Shown: positions 36,267-45,768, numbered from the stretch's first letter. The stretch is 64,000 nucleotides of DNA from Nitratireductor aestuarii (GCF_014641695.1 NZ_BMIF01000017.1:1-64000); one strand, 5' to 3'. The notes: generated by a model not told the origin, from the letters alone. Numbers and translations: made by a program.

Positions 36267-36371
36267 CTCTAGACCAGTTCAGACTTTCACAGAAACTCTG
36301 AACTGCTTTACCACTTTGTTTTCTCGCGGTTCCGGACGGAAAACCGGTTTCCACTTTTCCTGGAACGGCTC
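36267..36371. repeat. Dispersed rhizobial intergenic palindromic element (diverged copy)
   Basis: The stretch contains CAGTTCAG ... CTGAACTG (36275-36304) and then TTTGTTTTCTCGCGGTTCCG with GACGGAAAACCGGTTTCCAC and TTTTCCTGGAAC. I recognise this order (short palindrome, TTTGTTTTC, CGGACGGAAAACCG, TTTTCCTGGAA) as a highly repeated intergenic element of Rhizobium and Agrobacterium genomes. It lies between pssA and its terminator and carries no gene. Confidence 0.6.
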
Positions 36372-36383
36372 AGGGGTATTCCG

Positions 36384-36417
36384 AAGCGCATTGCCAAATT
36401 GGCGGTGCGCTTTTTTT
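36384..36417 (+). terminator. Terminator after psd-pssA
   Basis: AAGCGCATTGCCA and TGGCGGTGCGCTT pair over 13 bp (two G-U pairs) around a short AAT loop, followed by seven T residues. Located between pssA and the convergent acyltransferase gene, so it may serve both directions. Confidence 0.85.
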
Positions 36418-36441
36418 CTTTGTCCGCTGAAGCCTACAATC

Positions 36442-37167
36442 TTACAGCGAGGGCTCGGCTTCCCGGACAGGCGCGATTTCGACGTCGGTGCGGGCATTCA
36501 GCAGGTGATTGAACATCGCCATGGCTGCGAGCGGGCGCTCCTGCGCGGACGCTGCGATCAGTTCAGCGATCGTCATCGCGGGCAGGGTCTTGATCGTCAG
36601 GCGAGGCAGGAGGCTCCTGCGTTTCGTCTTCTCCAGCGAAAACATGCTAGTGGCCGCGCCTTCGATATAGACTGGAACGATGCGGGCTTCGGCACTGACG
36701 GCGATGCGTGAGATAGCGCGGAATAGCCGGAACGTCTTCTGGTCCGGCGCCGGATCGTCCGGCAGGTAGACGGCCAGGCGACCGCGGCCGCGCAGACGGC
36801 GAACCAGCCTCCGGCTCACGAACACATGGTGCGCGTTGAAAACGATTGTGCGCGCCAGGGTCCGCCACGGATCGAGCCACCAAGCCTTGGCGGAATCGAC
36901 GTCGAGTATGTGCAGCGTGTCTTCCGGCAGCAGTGACAGCATGAGCGCCGGTTCCAGCCGCGAACTGTGCCAGATCGCATAGATGACCGGCGGCTGCGCC
37001 TTCTGGGCAGTCGCCATGTCCTCGTCGTTCACCCGGAAGAGCACCTTGAACGGCACATAGAGCAGCGCCTGCTGGAAGGTGAGTTTCATTGCTGACATGA
37101 GCCAAAGCGCCAAAGCGCTCCAGAGAGCCAGGATCAGGGCAACAATGACAATGGCCGCTGCTAGCAT
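36442..37167 (-). CDS. Lysophospholipid acyltransferase-family membrane protein
   Basis: A 241-residue protein with an N-terminal membrane helix (VIVALILALWSALALWLM) and a PlsC-like acyltransferase fold. Motif I appears as IWHSSRLEPAL, a variant of the usual H-x4-D with Glu in place of Asp; a glycine/proline motif is seen at YLPDDPAPDQKT and VPVYIEGAATSMF. The variant motif makes activity and substrate uncertain; acylation of a lysophospholipid or glycerol-3-phosphate derivative is the family role. It is convergent with pssA and downstream of an SDR gene. Confidence 0.75.
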   Translation of the reverse strand: MLAAAIVIVALILALWSALALWLMSAMKLTFQQALLYVPFKVLFRVNDEDMATAQKAQPPVIYAIWHSSRLEPALMLSLLPEDTLHILDVDSAKAWWLDPWRTLARTIVFNAHHVFVSRRLVRRLRGRGRLAVYLPDDPAPDQKTFRLFRAISRIAVSAEARIVPVYIEGAATSMFSLEKTKRRSLLPRLTIKTLPAMTIAELIAASAQERPLAAMAMFNHLLNARTDVEIAPVREAEPSL

Positions 37168-37309
37168 GATCTACCTCTGGATAGGAACGCTTCCTGCAGA
37201 AACCCACGTATGGTGAAGTTGCGGCCCTCACGCAGGCGAGGAGCGAGATCTTCACAGCGGATGGCTAGCCTAACCATAGGTGGGAGGACGTCAACAGCGA
37301 TTTCTGAGA

Positions 37310-38056
37310 CTACTGCGGCATTTGATAGTGCAGGAACTTGTTCTGCGGGACGTCGAAGATAGCGCCAGTCTCGGTCACGGAACGACTTGCCAGACGGGCA
37401 ATTTTGGCAGCAACTTCAAAGGGATGCGGCAACGTGTTCGGGTCTTCGCCGGGCATCGCCTGGGCGCGCATCGCGGTGCGCGTTGCACCCGGATTTGCGG
37501 CGTTGATCCGCAGTGGAAGATTTTCTGTCTCATGCGCCCAGGAGCGGACGAGTGCTTCCACAGCTGCCTTTGAGGCGGCATAGGGCCCCCAGAAGGCGCG
37601 GGCGGAATGCGCGGCACCCGAAGACAGGACGACAGCGCGTCCGGCTTCGGCAGCGCGCAGCAGCGGGTCGACCGCGCGTATCAGACGCCACGTCGAGGTG
37701 ACGTTGATCGCCATGACGCGCTCGAACACCTTAGCTTCCACATGGCCAAGCGGGGAGATGACGCCGAGGATGCCGGCATTTGCGACCAGAACGTCGAGCT
37801 TGCCCCAACGCTCATAGATCGCGCCGCCGAGGCGGTCGATGCCTGCCATGTCGGTGAGGTCGAGCGGCACCAGTGTAGCCTGGCCGCCAGCCGACTTGAT
37901 GTCATCGTCGAGCTCTTCCAGTCCACCCGTGGTGCGGGCGACTGCGACGACATGAGCTCCGGCAGCGGCCAGTTCCTTTGCCAGGAAATAGCCGATGCCG
38001 CGCGATGCGCCGGTTACGAGAGCGATCTGCCCGTTAAGGTCGAGAGCTTCAGTCAT
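37310..38056 (-). CDS. Short-chain dehydrogenase/reductase
   Basis: A 248-residue NAD(P)-dependent oxidoreductase. The cofactor motif TGASRGIGYFLAKELA is at the N-terminus, NAGILG marks the core, and the catalytic serine and YAASK motif follow (VVLSSGAAHSARAFWGPYAA, then SK). ATG 38056 is chosen because the fold starts there; an ATG at 38083 would add nine residues. It lies directly behind purF on the same strand, an arrangement I recall in rhizobia. Substrate unknown. Confidence 0.88.
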   Translation of the reverse strand: MTEALDLNGQIALVTGASRGIGYFLAKELAAAGAHVVAVARTTGGLEELDDDIKSAGGQATLVPLDLTDMAGIDRLGGAIYERWGKLDVLVANAGILGVISPLGHVEAKVFERVMAINVTSTWRLIRAVDPLLRAAEAGRAVVLSSGAAHSARAFWGPYAASKAAVEALVRSWAHETENLPLRINAANPGATRTAMRAQAMPGEDPNTLPHPFEVAAKIARLASRSVTETGAIFDVPQNKFLHYQMPQ

Positions 38057-38128
38057 GGAAGAGATTGGTCCTTCTTGAGACATCAGCCCCCGCCGTATCC
38101 ACCAGGGGCCAGATGACGCTCCTGGGAA

Positions 38129-39601
38129 TTAGCTGTTGTGGCCGCCGGCCGCGAGCACGGACGGATGGCGCAGGTTCTCCGAGCCTTCCTGATCCGTCAG
38201 ACGGGTCGGGTAGTCCTTGGTGAAGCAGGCGTCGCAATACTGAGGAGCCTCATTGTTGCGACCAGCTTCGTCCAGCGCACGATAAAGTCCCTCAATGCTG
38301 AGGAAGCCCAGCGAGTTGGCGCGGATAAAGTCCGTCATCTCTTCGGTCGTCATGCGCGAGGCGAGCAGCTTGGAAGCGCTCGGCGTGTCGACGCCGTAGA
38401 AGCAGGGCGCGCGGGTGGGCGGCGAAGCGATGCGCATGTGTACTTCCTTCGCGCCAGCATCGCGCACCATCTGCACGATCTTCTGGCTCGTGGTTCCACG
38501 CACGATGGAGTCATCCACCAGAACAACGCGCTTGCCCTCGATCGAGCGGCGGTTGGCGTTGTGCTTCAGCTTCACGCCCATATGACGGATCGAATCCGTC
38601 GGCTGGATGAAGGTACGGCCCACGTAGTGGTTGCGGATGATGCCGAGCTCGAACGGGATGCCAGCTGCCTGCGCGAAGCCGATGGCAGCAGGCGTACCGG
38701 AGTCCGGCACCGGAATGACGATGTCAGCGTCGACGGGATGCTCAAGCGCCAGCTGGGCGCCGATACGCTTGCGCACTTCGTAGACGTTGTGGCCCTCGAC
38801 GGAAGAGTCGGGACGGGCAAAGTAGACGTATTCGAAGATGCAGAAGCGGGACGACTGCGGCTCGAACGGGAAGAAGCTTTCGGTGCCGTGATCGGTGATC
38901 ACGATCATCTCGCCGGGCTTCACGTCACGAACATAACGGGCACCGATGATGTCGAGCGCGCAGGTCTCGGAAGCGAGGATGTAGGAGCCGTCGAGATCAC
39001 CCAGCACCAGCGGGCGGATACCGAGGGGATCACGGCAACCAATCATCTTCTTGTTGGTGAGCGCCACGAGCGAGAATGCGCCCTCGAGCTGGCGGACGCC
39101 GTCGATGAAACGCGCGTTGGTATCTTTCTCCTTGCTGGTCGCAACCAGGTGGAGGATCGTCTCGGTGTCGGACGTGGACGAGAAGATTGAGCCCTGCTTC
39201 TGCAGGGTGCGCTGGATCGTGCTGGCGTTAGTGAGATTGCCGTTATGGGCGATCGCAAAGCCGCCGTCGGCGAGTTCCGCGAAGAAGGGCTGGACGTTGC
39301 GGAGGCCGGAGCCGCCCGCTGTCGCATAGCGCGTATGGCCAATCGCGCGGCTGCCGTGAAGGCGCTCGATAACGGCTGGCTTTGTGAAGTTGTCGCTGAT
39401 CAGGCCGATGTGCCGCTCGACAAAGAACTGGCTGCCATCGAATGAAACGATACCGGCCGCTTCCTGACCTCTATGCTGGAGCGCATGGAGACCCAGGGCC
39501 ACGATTGCGGCTGCGTCCTTGCGGCCAAAAATGCCGAAGACGCCACATTCGTCGTGAAAGTGGTCGTCAGCTTCGTCAGGAAGAATGCATTCATCAGCCA
39601 T
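38129..39601 (-). CDS. purF: Amidophosphoribosyltransferase
   Basis: A 490-residue enzyme for the first committed step of purine synthesis, transferring glutamine ammonia to PRPP. An 18-residue propeptide precedes the catalytic Cys19 (HDECGVFGIFG), which becomes the N-terminus on maturation. The glutaminase part contains HTRYATAGGSG and AHNGNLTNA; the phosphoribosyltransferase part has the PRPP loop VVLVDDSIVRGTTSQKIV. Cysteines near ICEYV-type and YCDACF positions suggest the Fe-S form of Bacillus type. cvpA lies directly upstream, as in many proteobacteria. Confidence 0.96.
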   Translation of the reverse strand: MADECILPDEADDHFHDECGVFGIFGRKDAAAIVALGLHALQHRGQEAAGIVSFDGSQFFVERHIGLISDNFTKPAVIERLHGSRAIGHTRYATAGGSGLRNVQPFFAELADGGFAIAHNGNLTNASTIQRTLQKQGSIFSSTSDTETILHLVATSKEKDTNARFIDGVRQLEGAFSLVALTNKKMIGCRDPLGIRPLVLGDLDGSYILASETCALDIIGARYVRDVKPGEMIVITDHGTESFFPFEPQSSRFCIFEYVYFARPDSSVEGHNVYEVRKRIGAQLALEHPVDADIVIPVPDSGTPAAIGFAQAAGIPFELGIIRNHYVGRTFIQPTDSIRHMGVKLKHNANRRSIEGKRVVLVDDSIVRGTTSQKIVQMVRDAGAKEVHMRIASPPTRAPCFYGVDTPSASKLLASRMTTEEMTDFIRANSLGFLSIEGLYRALDEAGRNNEAPQYCDACFTKDYPTRLTDQEGSENLRHPSVLAAGGHNS

Positions 39602-39656
39602 TGCTGGCGTGCCTCATGTAAGATTTGCAGCGTGTGCGCGGCGGCTCTTCCAGCCG

Positions 39657-40196
39657 TCAGTTACTTGTGGCGGCATCGTCCGCCGAGCGAGGCGACAACC
39701 GGTCGAGGATCGACGTTTCCGAGTCATCCGGCAGCAGATCCTTCAAATAGGTTCCAACGCCTTCAAGCAAAGGTCTCGACTTTGCTTCCGCGACCCAGGT
39801 CGGAGGGTTCGAGCCCAGGAGCCAGGTCAGGAACAGGAAAGCTACGGCCATGACAACAATGCCGCGGGCGGCGCCATAGACAAAGCCAAGGGTACGGTCC
39901 AGCGCACCGATGCGGGAGTCTATGATGAAGTCCGCCATCTTCATCGTGATGAGCGTCGCAACGATCAGCACAACGAGGAAAACGCCTGCCGCAGCCAGGG
40001 CCAGAGCAATCATCGCGTTGCTAATATGGGGTGTGATGAAGGGCAATACCACCGGATAGAGAAAAAATGCCGCAACAGCGGCAATTGCCCATGACGCGAT
40101 GGATAGAACTTCGCGCGAAAAGCCACGAACCATTGCGAGGATGGCTGAGATCAGTGTGAATCCGATCAGAATTCCATCAAGAAGCGTTATTGGCAT
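39657..40196 (-). CDS. cvpA: CvpA-family membrane protein
   Basis: A 179-residue inner-membrane protein with four predicted helices; GFSREVLSIASWAIAAVAAF and the DRTLGFVYGAARGIVVM segment are the CvpA family marks. The family was named for colicin V production, but its general function is unknown; envelope homeostasis has been suggested. The last 45 residues are soluble and acidic. It stands directly upstream of purF, a conserved pairing, with 55 nt between them. Confidence 0.9.
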   Translation of the reverse strand: MPITLLDGILIGFTLISAILAMVRGFSREVLSIASWAIAAVAAFFLYPVVLPFITPHISNAMIALALAAAGVFLVVLIVATLITMKMADFIIDSRIGALDRTLGFVYGAARGIVVMAVAFLFLTWLLGSNPPTWVAEAKSRPLLEGVGTYLKDLLPDDSETSILDRLSPRSADDAATSN

Positions 40197-40226
40197 TCCT
40201 ACCCCAATTCGTTTCCGGTCCGGCTT

Positions 40227-41642
40227 TCATTCGTCGCTCTCTGACTTGCCGCCTCTGGCAACCTTCGAGGCGCCCGCAATCTTTACTACAAGGTCCGCCA
40301 GCTCGCGAGGCCTATATGCTCTCGACCAGATACCACCAACAAGCTCTTCATTCCCCGCGGGCAGAATGGCCTGCGTGAAACCCAGCTTTTCCGATTCCTT
40401 CAACCGGCTTGAAGCGTGCGATACGGGCCTTATGGCTCCAGAGAGACTGATTTCGCCGAAATAGACGCAATCGTGCGGCAGGGCAAGACCAGTCAGGGAG
40501 GAGATCAGTGCTGCAGCAACCGCAAGATCGGCCGCCGGCTCGCTGATACGGTAACCCCCAGCGACGTTGAGATAGACGTCGTGCTGGGAAAAGCGAACGC
40601 CGCAATGGGCTTCCAGCACCGCCAATACCATGGAAAGACGCGAGGAATCCCAGCCGATGACTGCGCGCCGCGGCGTGCCGAGTGGCGAGGGGGCGACCAG
40701 TGCCTGGATTTCGACCAGAAGTGGCCGGGTGCCTTCCATCGCAGCAAACACGGCTGCACCGGGTGAGGCCGCACTTCGTTCGCCCATAAAAAGCTCGGAG
40801 GGGTTCGGAACTTCGCGCAGGCCCTTGTCGCCCATCTCGAAGACGCCGATCTCATCGGTCGGGCCGAAGCGGTTCTTGACGGTTCTGAGGATCCGGTAGT
40901 GATGGCCGCCTTCGCCTTCAAAATAAAGAACGCCATCAACCATGTGCTCAACGACGCGGGGACCGGCAATCTGGCCTTCCTTGGTGACGTGGCCGACGAG
41001 AACGATCGCCGCACCGGTGGACTTGGCGTAGCGGATCATCGCCTGAGCCGAGGCGCGCACCTGCGTCACCGTGCCGGGGGCGGAATCCGCAAGGTCCGTC
41101 CAGAGCGTCTGGATCGAGTCGAGGATGACAAGGTCCGGGCGCTTGCCGTCTTCGATCGTCGCAAGAATGTTTTCGACGTTGGTCTCTGCCGCAAGCTCGA
41201 CGGGCTTATCGGCAACGCCGAGGCGCTGCGCGCGCAGGCGGATCTGCGCGACGGCCTCTTCGCCCGAAACATAGACGATACGGTAACCCTGCTCCGCCAG
41301 AGCTGCTGCAGCCTGGGTCAGCAGTGTGGACTTGCCGATACCGGGGTCACCGCCGACCAGAAGGGCGGAACCGCGAACGAATCCGCCGCCGGTCACCCGG
41401 TCGAGTTCCTCGATGCGGGTGCGAATGCGCGGTGCGTCCTCTATTTCCCCGGAGAGCGTGGTGAGCGTCACCGGGGTACCGGCGCGGGCCTTGCGCCCGG
41501 TTTGCGGGCCGCTTCCGATGCCGCTCGATGTGCCTTCCTCGATAAGCGTATTCCACTCACCGCAGCCGTCACACTTGCCAGCCCAGCGCGCGTGAACGGT
41601 GCCACAGTTCTGGCAGATAAATTGGGTGCGGGGCCGGGCCAT
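40227..41642 (-). CDS. radA: DNA repair protein RadA
   Basis: A 471-residue RecA-like ATPase that promotes branch migration in recombination. The N-terminal zinc finger is CQNCGTVHARWAGKCDGCGE; Walker A is GGDPGIGKST, and the family motif KNRFGPTDEIGVF follows the ATPase core. A Lon-like C-terminal domain ends the protein (HDVYLNVAGGYRISEPAADL). The ATG overlaps the stop of alr (ATGA). Part of the minus-strand run dnaB-alr-radA-cvpA-purF. Confidence 0.96.
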   Translation of the reverse strand: MARPRTQFICQNCGTVHARWAGKCDGCGEWNTLIEEGTSSGIGSGPQTGRKARAGTPVTLTTLSGEIEDAPRIRTRIEELDRVTGGGFVRGSALLVGGDPGIGKSTLLTQAAAALAEQGYRIVYVSGEEAVAQIRLRAQRLGVADKPVELAAETNVENILATIEDGKRPDLVILDSIQTLWTDLADSAPGTVTQVRASAQAMIRYAKSTGAAIVLVGHVTKEGQIAGPRVVEHMVDGVLYFEGEGGHHYRILRTVKNRFGPTDEIGVFEMGDKGLREVPNPSELFMGERSAASPGAAVFAAMEGTRPLLVEIQALVAPSPLGTPRRAVIGWDSSRLSMVLAVLEAHCGVRFSQHDVYLNVAGGYRISEPAADLAVAAALISSLTGLALPHDCVYFGEISLSGAIRPVSHASSRLKESEKLGFTQAILPAGNEELVGGIWSRAYRPRELADLVVKIAGASKVARGGKSESDE

Positions 41643-42796
41643 CAGCGCTCGTTTCTCACATATTCCCGGTAGTACCGCTGGCCGAGAGACGTCAGCAGCT
41701 CATAGGAGATGGTCCCGCAGACTTCCGCAACCTCGTCGACAGGAATGTTCTTGCCGAAGAGTTCAGCCATGTCGCCGATTGACACGGCGTCTGGTCCCAG
41801 CTCGGTCACGTCAAAAAGCGTCAGGTCCATGGAAATGCGGCCGATCACGGGGACGCGCTGGCCATTGACGAAGGCATAAGCCTGCCTGCTTCCGGGCTTT
41901 GCGGCATGGGATGTAACCGCGCGATGATAGCCGTCGGCATAGCCGGTGGAGCCGACCGCGATGATTGAATCACGATGCACGGGCGTCGCTCCATAGCCAA
42001 CGGTTTGGCCGGCAGGGACATGCTTGATCTGCGCAATGCGGGAAAGCGCGGTGACGACGGAACGCAATGGGCTGTTCATGCCAGCAATGGGCGTGCCGCC
42101 ATAGAGTGCTATGCCCGGACGGACCACGTCGCAAAGATAGTCTCCGCCGAGGAACACACCGGCCGAGTTGGCGATGCTGGCTTCTGCCTCGGGAAAGAGT
42201 GCGCGCAGCTGATTGAACCGCTGCAACTGTTCGGCGCTCATTGGATGACCGGGAGCGTCCGCGCAGGCCAGATGCGTCATGACGATAAGCGGCGTCAGAG
42301 CCGACGTCAGCGCGTTCTCTTCGGCGAACTGGCGGACGTTGTCTGCGGTCAGACCAAGACGGTTGATGCCCGATTCCACGTGCAGCACGCAGGGGCGGGG
42401 AACGTCATTGTCCCAGCCATAGGCTTCCCACATGGAAACGTCAGACAAGGAATTCAGCACCGGGATCAGGCGATGGGCGCAGTACACCGCGGCCGCCTCG
42501 GCACCGAACAAGCCGTTGAACACATAGATTTCCGCGTCCGGCAGGACATGGCGCAGCGCAACCCCTTCAGCTGGGAGCGCCACGAAGAAGCGGCGGCAGC
42601 CTGCTTCCCACAGGGTGCGGGCCACAGGCTCGATGCCGAGCCCATAGGCGTCCGCCTTCACGACGCCCGCCACTTCGGCGGGCTCTGCCAGTTCCTTCAG
42701 CAGGCGGTAGTTGTAGGCCAACGCGTCGAGATCGATGACAAGATGCCCCCCGGCGATGAGCGGTCCAGGCTGACCTATGCTTGTTGTATTGACCAC
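41642..42796 (-). CDS. alr: Alanine racemase
   Basis: A 384-residue PLP enzyme producing D-alanine for peptidoglycan. The PLP lysine is K47 in AGVVKADAYGLG; the second catalytic base, a Tyr, lies in the conserved AQTVGYGATPVH-like region near residue 270 and substrate contacts in ISMDLTLFDVT. It follows dnaB after only 2 nt and overlaps radA by 4 nt. Whether the role is biosynthetic or catabolic depends on paralogues outside the window; the neighbourhood favours the biosynthetic form. Confidence 0.95.
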   Translation of the reverse strand: MVNTTSIGQPGPLIAGGHLVIDLDALAYNYRLLKELAEPAEVAGVVKADAYGLGIEPVARTLWEAGCRRFFVALPAEGVALRHVLPDAEIYVFNGLFGAEAAAVYCAHRLIPVLNSLSDVSMWEAYGWDNDVPRPCVLHVESGINRLGLTADNVRQFAEENALTSALTPLIVMTHLACADAPGHPMSAEQLQRFNQLRALFPEAEASIANSAGVFLGGDYLCDVVRPGIALYGGTPIAGMNSPLRSVVTALSRIAQIKHVPAGQTVGYGATPVHRDSIIAVGSTGYADGYHRAVTSHAAKPGSRQAYAFVNGQRVPVIGRISMDLTLFDVTELGPDAVSIGDMAELFGKNIPVDEVAEVCGTISYELLTSLGQRYYREYVRNER

Positions 42797-42798
42797 AA

Positions 42799-44289
42799 CT
42801 ATTCAAAGCGCTCCGGTAGATGGTGTTCTTCGGCGAGATCGTGAAAGCGCGTGAACTCGCCCTGGAAGCCAAGGCTGACAGTACCGGTAGGACCGTGACG
42901 CTGCTTGGCGATGATGACTTCGGCCTTTCCGCGCACCTCGTTCATCTCCGTTTCCCAGCGGAGGTATTCGTCGGTGCCCGGCTTCGGTTCCTTGTTCTTA
43001 AGGTAGTACTCTTCACGGTAGACGAAAAGCACCACGTCCGCGTCCTGCTCGATCGAACCCGATTCACGAAGGTCGGAGAGCTGCGGACGCTTGTCGTCGC
43101 GCGATTCCACCTGACGGGAGAGCTGTGACAGCGCGATGATCGGCGTGTTCAGCTCCTTCGCCAGTGCCTTCAGGCCCGTGGTGATTTCCGTGATCTCCTG
43201 CACGCGGTTCTGGCTCGACTTGGCGGACGAGCCCTGCATCAGCTGAATATAGTCGATGATGATAACGTCGAGGCCACGCTGGCGCTTGAGGCGGCGGGCG
43301 CGCGCCGCCAGCTGGGCGATCGAGATACCACCGGTCTGGTCGATATAGAGCGGCACCTTCTGCATCATCTGGGCGCAGGCAACCAGCTTTTCAAAGTCTG
43401 CCTCGGTGATCTCACCGCGACGGATCTTGGACGAGCCGATTTCCGTCTGCTCGGAGATAATACGCGTTGCCAGCTGTTCGGACGACATTTCGAGAGAGAA
43501 GAAGCCGACGACACCGCCGCGTGCTGCCTTGAACGAACCATCCGCCTGCTGGGCGGGCTCATAGGCGTGGGCGATGTTGTAGGCAATGTTCGTCGCAAGC
43601 GAGGTTTTACCCATACCCGGACGACCTGCCAGAACGATCAAGTCAGACGGCTGCAGGCCACCCATGCGCTTGTCCAGATCGCGCAGGCCAGTCGAGACAC
43701 CCGAGAGGCCACCGTCGCGCATGAAGGCGGCATTCGCCATGTCCACGGCGATCTTGGTGGCGTCCGCGAAGCTTTCGAAACCGCCGTCGTAGCGGCCGGT
43801 TTCGGCCAGTTCGAACAGGCGGCGCTCAGCCGCTTCGATCTGTTCCGGTGGCGGCATGTCGACCGGCGCGTCGTAGGCCACGTTCACCATCTCCTCGCCG
43901 AGCGAGATCAGGGCGCGGCGGATGGCGAGGTCGTAGATGGCGCGGCCATAGTCGGACGCGTTGATGATCGTCACCGCTTCCGCGGCGAGACGAGCGAGAT
44001 ACTGGGCGACCGTCAGTTCGCCCACCTTCTCGTTTGCCGGCAGGAAGGTCTTGAGCGTGACCGGATTGGCCATCTTGCCCATGCGGATGAGGTCGCCCGC
44101 GACCTCGTAGATCTTCTTGTGAAGCGGCTCGTAGAAGTGAGTCGACTTCAGGAAGTCGGACACCCGGTAGAATGCATCATTGTTGACGAGGATCGCGCCG
44201 AGCAGGGCCTGTTCGGCCTCGATGTTGTGCGGCGCCTCGCGGTAGACCGGCGATTCCGCCACTTCCAGTTTTCGGACTGCGTCGACCAT
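42799..44289 (-). CDS. dnaB: Replicative DNA helicase DnaB
   Basis: A 496-residue hexameric helicase that unwinds DNA at the replication fork. The N-terminal helical domain (NIEAEQALLGAILVNNDAFY) binds primase; the RecA-like core has Walker A GRPGMGKTS, FFSLEMSSEQLATRI, IIDYIQLM and RQVESRDDKRPQLSDLRESG. No intein or insertion is seen. Start ATG at 44289 is preceded by GGGTAGG and, three bases upstream, by the stop of a possible 18-codon ORF. Confidence 0.97.
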   Translation of the reverse strand: MVDAVRKLEVAESPVYREAPHNIEAEQALLGAILVNNDAFYRVSDFLKSTHFYEPLHKKIYEVAGDLIRMGKMANPVTLKTFLPANEKVGELTVAQYLARLAAEAVTIINASDYGRAIYDLAIRRALISLGEEMVNVAYDAPVDMPPPEQIEAAERRLFELAETGRYDGGFESFADATKIAVDMANAAFMRDGGLSGVSTGLRDLDKRMGGLQPSDLIVLAGRPGMGKTSLATNIAYNIAHAYEPAQQADGSFKAARGGVVGFFSLEMSSEQLATRIISEQTEIGSSKIRRGEITEADFEKLVACAQMMQKVPLYIDQTGGISIAQLAARARRLKRQRGLDVIIIDYIQLMQGSSAKSSQNRVQEITEITTGLKALAKELNTPIIALSQLSRQVESRDDKRPQLSDLRESGSIEQDADVVLFVYREEYYLKNKEPKPGTDEYLRWETEMNEVRGKAEVIIAKQRHGPTGTVSLGFQGEFTRFHDLAEEHHLPERFE

Positions 44290-44292
44290 TAC

Positions 44293-44349
44293 CTACCCGT
44301 GTTCAATTGCTGCGTGGCACGACGCGGCGGCGTTTCGTGCGATAGACAT
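44293..44349 (-). CDS. Possible short upstream ORF of dnaB (18 residues)
   Basis: An ATG at 44349 with AGGAAG five bases upstream opens an 18-codon frame (MSIARNAAASCHAAIEHG) that stops at TAG, three bases before the dnaB ATG. Spacing suggests translational coupling or a short regulatory ORF. The sequence is not protein-like beyond being Ala-rich, so it may be chance. Confidence 0.3.
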   Translation of the reverse strand: MSIARNAAASCHAAIEHG

Positions 44350-44487
44350 GGTTTCTTCCTATGCCGTCTGGCGCCATGAAGTAACCCGCCCGATGAGAAC
44401 AGACGCGAGTTGCGCCCGTTATTCACCGTTATCCCAGGGCACCTTCAAGGCACCGACAGCGAATCAGCGTCTGACGGAATTGTAGTC

Positions 44488-45738
44488 CTATTCGGCGGCA
44501 TCCGAAAACGCGGGGCGGGTGCCTGTGGTGAGCTGGCGCTCGGCTTCGAACATGTAATCTCGGGTAAGCGGCAGGGTTTCGCGCTGTTTCGAGAGCTGGA
44601 TCTGGAAGTTGACCATTTCCTGCCAGCGGAACGAAGCCTCGGACCCTGCGAGGTAGAATTCCCACATGCGTGCGAAGCGTTCGTCGTAGATCTTCACCAC
44701 CTGGTCGCGTTTGGCCATGAAGCGTTCACGCCAGGCCTTGAGGGTCTCGGCATAGTGGAGCCGCAGGATCTCGATGTCGGTGACGATCAGCCCGGACTTC
44801 TCGATCGCAGGCATTACCTCCGAAAGCGAGGGGATATAGCCGCCCGGGAAGATGTACTTGCGGATAAACGCGGCTGTCGGCGCCGGAACATAGCTCCGCC
44901 CGATCGTGTGCAGCAGCATCACGCCGTCGTCGCTCAAGAGTTCGGCACATTTCTCAAAAAAGGTCCGGTAGTGGTTGAGCCCCACATGCTCGAACATGCC
45001 GACGGAAACAATGCGGTCGAATGGTCCTTTGAGCGCACGGTAGTCGGCAAACTCGAATCGTGCGCGATTGTCGAGATGCTGGTCCGCTGCCCGCTGGTTG
45101 GACACCGTGAGCTGTTCCGTTGAAAGCGTGACGCCCAGCACATCGACATTAAAGTTTCTGGCCAGGAAAAGTCCCATGCCGCCCCAGCCGCTGCCGATAT
45201 CGAGCACCTTCTGGCCGGGCTTAAGGTCGAGCTTGGCGGCGATATGCTGCTTCTTGGCGAGCTGGGCTTCCTCCAGTGTAGCGTCCGGTCTGGGGAAGTA
45301 GGCGCAGGAGTACTGCATGTCGTCGTCCAGGAACAACCGGTAGAGGTCGCCGGACAAGTCGTAGTGGTGATGGACGTTTTCGCGGGACTTGCCGGGCAGG
45401 TTGATCTGCTGCAGCCGTCGGAAGAGCTTTCGCGCTCCTTCGTTTACCCGCATCGTGATCGAGTGCGCCGCACTCAGACCCATGTTCTGGTAGGCGATGC
45501 GCAGGAACTCCAGAGGGTTACCCTCGATGAAGTCCAGTTCGCCATCCATATAGGCTTCAGGGAAACCAAGGCTGGGATCAAGCGCGATGGCGCGCTCCGC
45601 CTTTCTGGTATGTATAACGATGTGCACAGGCTCGCCCGTGCCATCTCCAAAACGCAAAATTCTTCCCCTTGCATCAGTAACAGTGAGAGATCCATTTCGG
45701 ATCAGGCGTGATGCAAGGCTTTCCAGTAAGCTATTCAT
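44488..45738 (-). CDS. cfa: Cyclopropane-fatty-acyl-phospholipid synthase
   Basis: A 416-residue SAM-dependent methyltransferase that converts cis double bonds of membrane lipids to cyclopropane rings. NVHHHYDLSGDLYRLFLD opens the core; the SAM site is VLDIGSGWGGMGLFLA; the active site includes SVGMFEHVG and YIFPGGYIPSL. An N-terminal lipid-binding domain is present. It has its own upstream region behind the rplI terminator. Synthases of this type are usually induced in stationary phase, but no sigma-S-like control can be shown here. Confidence 0.95.
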   Translation of the reverse strand: MNSLLESLASRLIRNGSLTVTDARGRILRFGDGTGEPVHIVIHTRKAERAIALDPSLGFPEAYMDGELDFIEGNPLEFLRIAYQNMGLSAAHSITMRVNEGARKLFRRLQQINLPGKSRENVHHHYDLSGDLYRLFLDDDMQYSCAYFPRPDATLEEAQLAKKQHIAAKLDLKPGQKVLDIGSGWGGMGLFLARNFNVDVLGVTLSTEQLTVSNQRAADQHLDNRARFEFADYRALKGPFDRIVSVGMFEHVGLNHYRTFFEKCAELLSDDGVMLLHTIGRSYVPAPTAAFIRKYIFPGGYIPSLSEVMPAIEKSGLIVTDIEILRLHYAETLKAWRERFMAKRDQVVKIYDERFARMWEFYLAGSEASFRWQEMVNFQIQLSKQRETLPLTRDYMFEAERQLTTGTRPAFSDAAE

Positions 45739-45768
45739 CTTACACCCCCACGGCTATGGGACAGTGCA

